DNA of 64,000 bases from Planctomycetota bacterium (GTDB taxonomy: Bacteria > Planctomycetota > PLA2): positions 62,001 to 126,000 of the forward strand of contig JAJFFH010000066.1 in NCBI GenBank assembly GCA_021776735.1, read 5' to 3'. Within the stretch, counting starts at the first letter, position 1, and the number at the start of each line of letters is the position of its first letter. The notes under the pieces are model-generated. The model saw only the letters and a list, made by a program, of their open reading frames with translations. It was not told where the DNA came from and made no database searches. Below, one piece after another: positions 59,942-64,000 of this stretch. Both the position numbers and the translations under genes were made by a program.

Positions 59942-62734
59942 CTAGTCCGGCAGGCCCCAGAGGGTCCACGCCGCCCAGTAGTAGGGGTGTTGCCATTTCG
60001 GCTGTTTGCGGATGTGTTCCTGCGCTTGGTGCAGCGCCGCCGCGGCGCTCACGCCGCGTTTCTTGCCGCCGGGCGCCCACAGCTTGTAGAACTTCTTCAT
60101 CAGCGCCGCCGTGGCTTCGTCGTCCACCTTCCACAGGCTGACAATGACCCGCGGCGGGCCGGCGAACAGGAACGCGCGCGTGAAGCCGACGAGTCCTTCG
60201 CCCGCGTAGATGCGGCCCTTGCCGGTTTCGCACGCGGACAGGACCACGAGTTCGGCGGGTACGCGCCACTGGTAGATCTCAAGGGCGGTCAGGTTGTTTC
60301 CGCCGGCCAGCGCCAGGGCCGATCGCAGCGGATGCTGCGCATCCACGAGGCCGTGACACGCGAGGTGAACGGCACGCCACGGCGTCTTGCGTGCGACCTG
60401 CGCGCGCAACCGGCCCGTCGTCGCTTCTGCACCGAGCAGCGTCACCGTCCCCACGGCTTGGGCTTCGGCGCGCGACGAGGGCAGGCGCGGCAGCTTGGTG
60501 CCCTGATAGTCCGGATCGCCGAGGGCGAGCACGCCCTTCCCGCGTGCCGTAACGTGCTTGCGCAGTGCGAGATAGGTCGTTCCGGACGGGACGTAGGCGA
60601 TTTCGTATTCCGGAGCGAGTGCGGCGAACGGCACACGAAACAGCTCGCCCGCGGGCGAGACAAGAAGCCGGCGTGTCTTCTTGGACAACCCGAGCGAGTC
60701 GATGAGCGTTACTCTGAGCGCGTTGCGTATTTTGGCCGTGTTGGCTTTCACCGGGGCCGGCTTGCCCTGTGGGGCGCTGCGGGGATAACCGGAGCCCGCG
60801 CCCGCCGCGTGTGCGAACTCGGCCGCGTTCTTGTCGAGTTGCGCCGCGTTCGGCAGCCGGATCAGCCGGCCCGCACCGGGTGTCACGACGAACGCGATCC
60901 CGGATCCGTAGAGCACAAGAGCCTCGTGTTCGCCCAGGGCCGCTTGTAGTTCCTTGAGCGTGGCCGGCTGCGGATACAGGAGTTCCGCCGCCACCACGGC
61001 GCGCCGCCGAATCGCGGCGACGGCGTCGGCAACCTCTTGCCGTGCGGCTTCGACCTCCTGGCGCCGGGTGCGAATGAGCTTGCGCTTGCGCGAGGCCCGC
61101 GCCGCGTCATATGCCGCGCGCGCGGCCGCCTCGTTGCGCCGCGCGTCGATTTCGGCTTCGCGCAGCTTGGCCGGAACGGCGGTATCGCGGATCACGCTGC
61201 GTGCATCGAGGGACGACAACAACGCCCCCGCACGCCCGCGTTCCAGCGCCCGCACGACGCGCGCCGGTTTCCCGAGTGCCACGGCCGTCTGCACGTCGAT
61301 CTCGAAAAAGCGCCGCCGCCTGGCCCGCGCGCGTGCGCCCTGTTCCGCGGTGACTCCTTGCAGCATCTCGAGCAGATGCGTGACCGCCGCATCGGCGTCT
61401 TCGGCGGCGGCCTTCGGGTTTCCGAGCGCCAGGTGCGCCCGAGCACGATCCAGATGCCCCAGCGCAAGGATCTCGATGGAACCGAGTGCGCGTCCGGACT
61501 CCAGAACCCGGCCGAGCATTGTCAGGGCCTTTGCCGGAGACTTCTGTAGGAGCCGCAGTTCCGCGAGATTGTGCAGCGCGTGAAGCTCATGGGGCACGTC
61601 GTGAATCTTCCGGCCGAGTTCGCCTGCCCGGAGGTGGCTGCGTTCCGCGGCGTCGAGCTGCCCGTCCTGCTGCAATGCCAGCCCGAGGTTTAGCTCGGCC
61701 CGGGACTCACCCCATGCGTCCTTGATCCGGCGGAACTGGTCACGGGCGCTTCGATAGGCTGCGATGGCGAGTTTCGTCTGACCCAGTTCACGCAGCGCGT
61801 TGCCCCGCTGCCCGGCAAGGGTCGCGAGGAGTTCGGCCCGGTGCTTCGATTTCTCCGGAACCAGTTTCCGGGCCGAGTCGATGCGGCCCAGCGCGACCTC
61901 AGGCTTGCCCAACTGGGTTTCGAGGTCGGCGAGTCCCAGCAGGACGCTTGCCTGGCGCAGCGGCCCTTCGCTGCGGGCAAGATCGCGAGCCTCGTCCAGA
62001 GCCGCGTGCGCCAGCGCGAACTGACCCCGGCGGCCCAGGGCTTCGGCCTTGTTGCTCAACACGCGGATGAGCGGCGCACGTTTTTGGGACTTGCGGTAGA
62101 TCGCTTCGGCGCGCTCGGCGTACAGCACGGAGCGGCGGTAGTCGCCGAGTTCGCCATGGACGCTCAAGAGGAACAGAAAGCAGTTCGCCTGTTGCGAGGC
62201 TATATTTCGCAACTGCTCGGTGTCTTCCCATCGCTTGCCCAGCGACAGCATCGTCTTGAGGTCGCGGAGTCGGCTGGCCGTGAACGCGGCATCCTTCAAG
62301 CATTTCGCGGTCCGATCGATCCAGCCTGTCGTTTGCGCTATGCGTGCCGCTTTGTCGAACGCCTGAACCGCGTCTGCGAACTGACCGCGCTCTAGAAGGA
62401 GAACGGCTCGACGTTGGTGAAGAAGGATCACCAGCACCGGATCCTGTACGGACGGCAGGAGCCGGTCGATCTGGTCCAGCCCGCGTTCCGACAGATCTCT
62501 TCTGATGATTCCAAGCGCCTTCTTGTCGGGCGAGCTTGTCGGTTTCGTCCGGTGCCGCCGGACGTGGCGCAACAAGGCGTCGCGGTCGGGACCGTGGTGT
62601 GCTTCAGCCGTGGCCAGCGTGGAAGCGTGATCGCCTTCGCTCCACTGGCGTAAGGCGACAATCCACGGATCCGCGTCCGGTGCGGCGACGACGACGCACG
62701 CGCCCAGACAAAGAACAGCGAGCACCGTGCGCAT
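59942..62734 (-). CDS. Exported TPR-CHAT protein
   Basis: A 930-residue protein. An 18-residue signal peptide (MRTVLAVLCLGACVVVAA) is followed by about 500 residues of TPR repeats. The C-terminal 300 residues form a CHAT domain, a caspase-like protease family: catalytic His in HLACHG (near 793) and Cys in VLSACETGKG (near 834), both intact, with the family block VSLWKVDDEAT. CHAT-TPR proteins cleave partner proteins in response to signals, including in gasdermin and type III-E CRISPR (Craspase) defense. ATG 62734 is chosen because it starts the signal peptide. It is convergent with the anti-sigma/caspase-like gene, so two caspase-like proteins sit side by side. Confidence 0.85.
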   Translation of the reverse strand: MRTVLAVLCLGACVVVAAPDADPWIVALRQWSEGDHASTLATAEAHHGPDRDALLRHVRRHRTKPTSSPDKKALGIIRRDLSERGLDQIDRLLPSVQDPVLVILLHQRRAVLLLERGQFADAVQAFDKAARIAQTTGWIDRTAKCLKDAAFTASRLRDLKTMLSLGKRWEDTEQLRNIASQQANCFLFLLSVHGELGDYRRSVLYAERAEAIYRKSQKRAPLIRVLSNKAEALGRRGQFALAHAALDEARDLARSEGPLRQASVLLGLADLETQLGKPEVALGRIDSARKLVPEKSKHRAELLATLAGQRGNALRELGQTKLAIAAYRSARDQFRRIKDAWGESRAELNLGLALQQDGQLDAAERSHLRAGELGRKIHDVPHELHALHNLAELRLLQKSPAKALTMLGRVLESGRALGSIEILALGHLDRARAHLALGNPKAAAEDADAAVTHLLEMLQGVTAEQGARARARRRRFFEIDVQTAVALGKPARVVRALERGRAGALLSSLDARSVIRDTAVPAKLREAEIDARRNEAAARAAYDAARASRKRKLIRTRRQEVEAARQEVADAVAAIRRRAVVAAELLYPQPATLKELQAALGEHEALVLYGSGIAFVVTPGAGRLIRLPNAAQLDKNAAEFAHAAGAGSGYPRSAPQGKPAPVKANTAKIRNALRVTLIDSLGLSKKTRRLLVSPAGELFRVPFAALAPEYEIAYVPSGTTYLALRKHVTARGKGVLALGDPDYQGTKLPRLPSSRAEAQAVGTVTLLGAEATTGRLRAQVARKTPWRAVHLACHGLVDAQHPLRSALALAGGNNLTALEIYQWRVPAELVVLSACETGKGRIYAGEGLVGFTRAFLFAGPPRVIVSLWKVDDEATAALMKKFYKLWAPGGKKRGVSAAAALHQAQEHIRKQPKWQHPYYWAAWTLWGLPD

Positions 62735-62789
62735 TGGAGCGGAGAGGGGGGCTTCGCGACACAACCCGTGCCGCGAAGCCGGGTCGCTG

Positions 62790-63146
62790 CTACATCGTGC
62801 CTTCGGGCAGCGCGCCAATCGCCGTCAGATGGCCCGGAGCGGAGGTGACCGCGGACGCCTGGCAGTACTGCACGTTTTGCTGGCCGCTGAGGTTGCCGCA
62901 CGAGGCCCAGCCGAGGTAGTTGCCGTTGATCTTGACGCTCGTCTCGACCTGATTCACTCCCGCGATGGCCGTGGGCGCCCAGTTCGCCGACCCGTTCGAC
63001 GGGGTCATGGTATGCACCATCGGGGTGGGATTGTTGGCGATGATCAGCTTGATCTTCACCTCTTCGACGCCGCCCGTTTCGTCTACGAAGTCGAAGCGCT
63101 TGAATCCCGTGCCGCCACCGAGGGGTCGTTCACCTTGGTCTGTCAT
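62790..63146 (-). CDS. Small protein of unknown function
   Basis: A 118-residue protein that begins MTDQGERPLGGGTGFKR, with AAGGAGA eight bases upstream of the ATG at 63146. The middle is beta-rich (VEEVKIKLIIANN, VKINGNYLGWASC) with two cysteines. No signal peptide and no known family is seen. The final codons contain a partial copy (ATCGCCGTC) of the dispersed motif. It is upstream of the CHAT-TPR gene on the same strand and may be cotranscribed with it. Confidence 0.65.
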   Translation of the reverse strand: MTDQGERPLGGGTGFKRFDFVDETGGVEEVKIKLIIANNPTPMVHTMTPSNGSANWAPTAIAGVNQVETSVKINGNYLGWASCGNLSGQQNVQYCQASAVTSAPGHLTAIGALPEGTM

Positions 63147-63290
63147 CGTTGGTCTCCTTGTGTTGGTGTGTTGCGAGCCGTCTGTCTTCGCTGCGCGGCT
63201 CTTGTCCACCAAGGAAGGCGGCATCGATACCCGCGCATTTCCACGCTCAGGGGAACAGATCCGGGTTTTTTAGTCAAGACGAGGCCGAAC

Positions 63291-63318
63291 TTGACACATA
63301 CCGATATCGGAATATATT
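63291..63318 (+). promoter_or_regulatory. Sigma-70 promoter with palindromic operator for the ArsR gene
   Basis: TTGACA (63291-63296) and TATATT (63313-63318) with a 16-base spacer precede the ArsR gene. A perfect 10-bp palindrome, CCGATATCGG (63301-63310), fills the spacer and is a natural operator for self-repression. The predicted start of transcription is close to the ATG at 63325, so the message may be leaderless. Confidence 0.7.
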
Positions 63319-63324
63319 AACTCC

Positions 63325-63684
63325 ATGGCACGCGCCGCCACGACGTCGGACGTCTACAACGCCATCGCGGAACCGCGGCGGCGCGCGATCCTCGAACTCC
63401 TGTGCGAAGCCGAGCGCGCGGTCAACGACGTGGCCGATGAACTCGACCTCGACCAGCCGTCGGTCTCCAAACACCTCCGCGTGCTGCGGGAGGTAGACCT
63501 CGTGAACGTACGCCGCGACGGAAGGCGTCGACTCTACTCCGCCAACGCGGATGCGCTGCGACCGGTGCACGAATGGGTCACGATGTTCGAGCGTTTCTGG
63601 AGCCGCCAGCTCGACGCTATCCAAACCCGTGCCGAAGCAAGAGCCAAGCGGCGGCGACGCCGCCGAAACAAGGAGAGGCGATGA
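63325..63684 (+). CDS. ArsR-family transcriptional regulator
   Basis: A 119-residue winged-helix repressor of the ArsR/SmtB superfamily (SdpR-like). The DNA-binding core is LDQPSVSKHLRVLREVDLV, and RRDGRRRLYSANAD is the wing. No metal-binding cysteine motif is present. It ends with a Lys/Arg-rich tail. Its stop overlaps the ATG of an SRPBCC protein (ATGA), a standard gene pair in which the regulator controls the pair through the upstream palindrome. Confidence 0.9.
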   Translation: MARAATTSDVYNAIAEPRRRAILELLCEAERAVNDVADELDLDQPSVSKHLRVLREVDLVNVRRDGRRRLYSANADALRPVHEWVTMFERFWSRQLDAIQTRAEARAKRRRRRRNKERR

Positions 63685-64000
63685 ATCAACAGGCCGTACC
63701 GGCGGAGTTGGAGTTTCGAGTCGAACTGGATCGATGCATCGACGCAGGTATCGAAGACGTATTCGAGGCATTGCTGGACGAGCTCGGCCCCGAATCCGTG
63801 ATGCCCGACGGCGGCTCGCTGTCGATGAAGATCGAACCGTTCCCGGGCGGCCGCTGGTACCGCGACCTCGGCGGGGACAACGGACACCTGTGGGCCCACG
63901 TGCAGGCGATCAAGCGCCCGGTCCTGCTGGAGCTCACCGGCCCGCTGTTCATGTCCGCCGCGGTCACAAACAACGTGCAGTACCGACTCGAAGAAACAGA
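63681..64000 (+). CDS. SRPBCC / AHSA1-like protein (partial)
   Basis: The frame is open from ATG 63681 to the window edge (106 codons). EFRVELDRCIDAGIEDVFEAL and MKIEPFPGGRWYRDL are typical of the N-terminal half of SRPBCC/AHSA1 (START-like) proteins, which bind hydrophobic ligands. The gene overlaps the ArsR stop and should be under its control. The C-terminal half is outside the window. Confidence 0.75.
   Translation, partial: MNQQAVPAELEFRVELDRCIDAGIEDVFEALLDELGPESVMPDGGSLSMKIEPFPGGRWYRDLGGDNGHLWAHVQAIKRPVLLELTGPLFMSAAVTNNVQYRLEET

Overview
The window is a GC-rich, gene-dense bacterial chromosome segment. No rRNA or tRNA gene was recognised, so the taxonomic call is an inference. ECF sigma factors paired with large membrane Ser/Thr kinases, a zf-HC2 anti-sigma fusion, a PEP-CTERM surface protein, TPR, CHAT and caspase-like proteins, and many exported proteins of unknown function together suggest a Planctomycetota-like bacterium or a similar deep lineage.

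Layout. 1-6.5 kb: start of an exported protein, an aquaporin, three exported proteins (unknown, VWA-like, HEAT-repeat) and a beta-CASP metallo-hydrolase. 6.6-10.7 kb: ECF sigma factor coupled to a TPR-type Ser/Thr kinase. 10.6-14.1 kb: two envelope proteins and a 3-hydroxyacyl-CoA dehydrogenase/enoyl-CoA hydratase fusion. 14.3-16.2 kb: a DUF5131 gene and its TcmP partner, the latter broken by two compensating frameshifts. 16.3-17.7 kb: a fused ferredoxin/NrfD redox subunit. 17.7-32.0 kb: a tightly packed same-strand block with a DUF3800 protein, a CARF-HEPN effector, a small protein, two unrecognised proteins, a DEAH-box helicase with RNA-binding domains and a tail anchor, and a pseudokinase/beta-helix membrane protein. 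32.0-34.6 kb: a molybdopterin oxidoreductase, the probable catalytic partner of the 16.3 kb subunit. 34.8-42.3 kb: PEP-CTERM protein, kinase/AAA/TPR regulator, KtrB/KtrA potassium uptake and a SpoIIE-type phosphatase. 42.4-49.9 kb: a Cys-rich exported protein, a thioredoxin-like selenoprotein read through an in-frame UGA, a beta-solenoid protein flanked by two related noncoding repeats, a decayed AbiEii-type toxin-antitoxin pair, a DUF5329 lipoprotein and an exported protein. 50.1-56.7 kb: a glycogen synthase/alpha-glucan phosphorylase fusion and a YyaL/DUF255 lipoprotein. 56.8-62.7 kb: ECF sigma factor, anti-sigma/caspase-like fusion and a convergent CHAT-TPR protein. 62.8-64.0 kb: a small protein and an ArsR/SRPBCC pair, the last cut by the window end.

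Across all of this, a 12-bp word (ACGGACGGCGAT) occurs 16 times exactly, in both orientations, in spacers and in genes, where it usually encodes Thr-Asp-Gly-Asp. One copy forms an arm of a terminator. This resembles the DNA uptake sequences of naturally competent bacteria. It, the CARF-HEPN/helicase operon and the selenoprotein are the three strongest leads.
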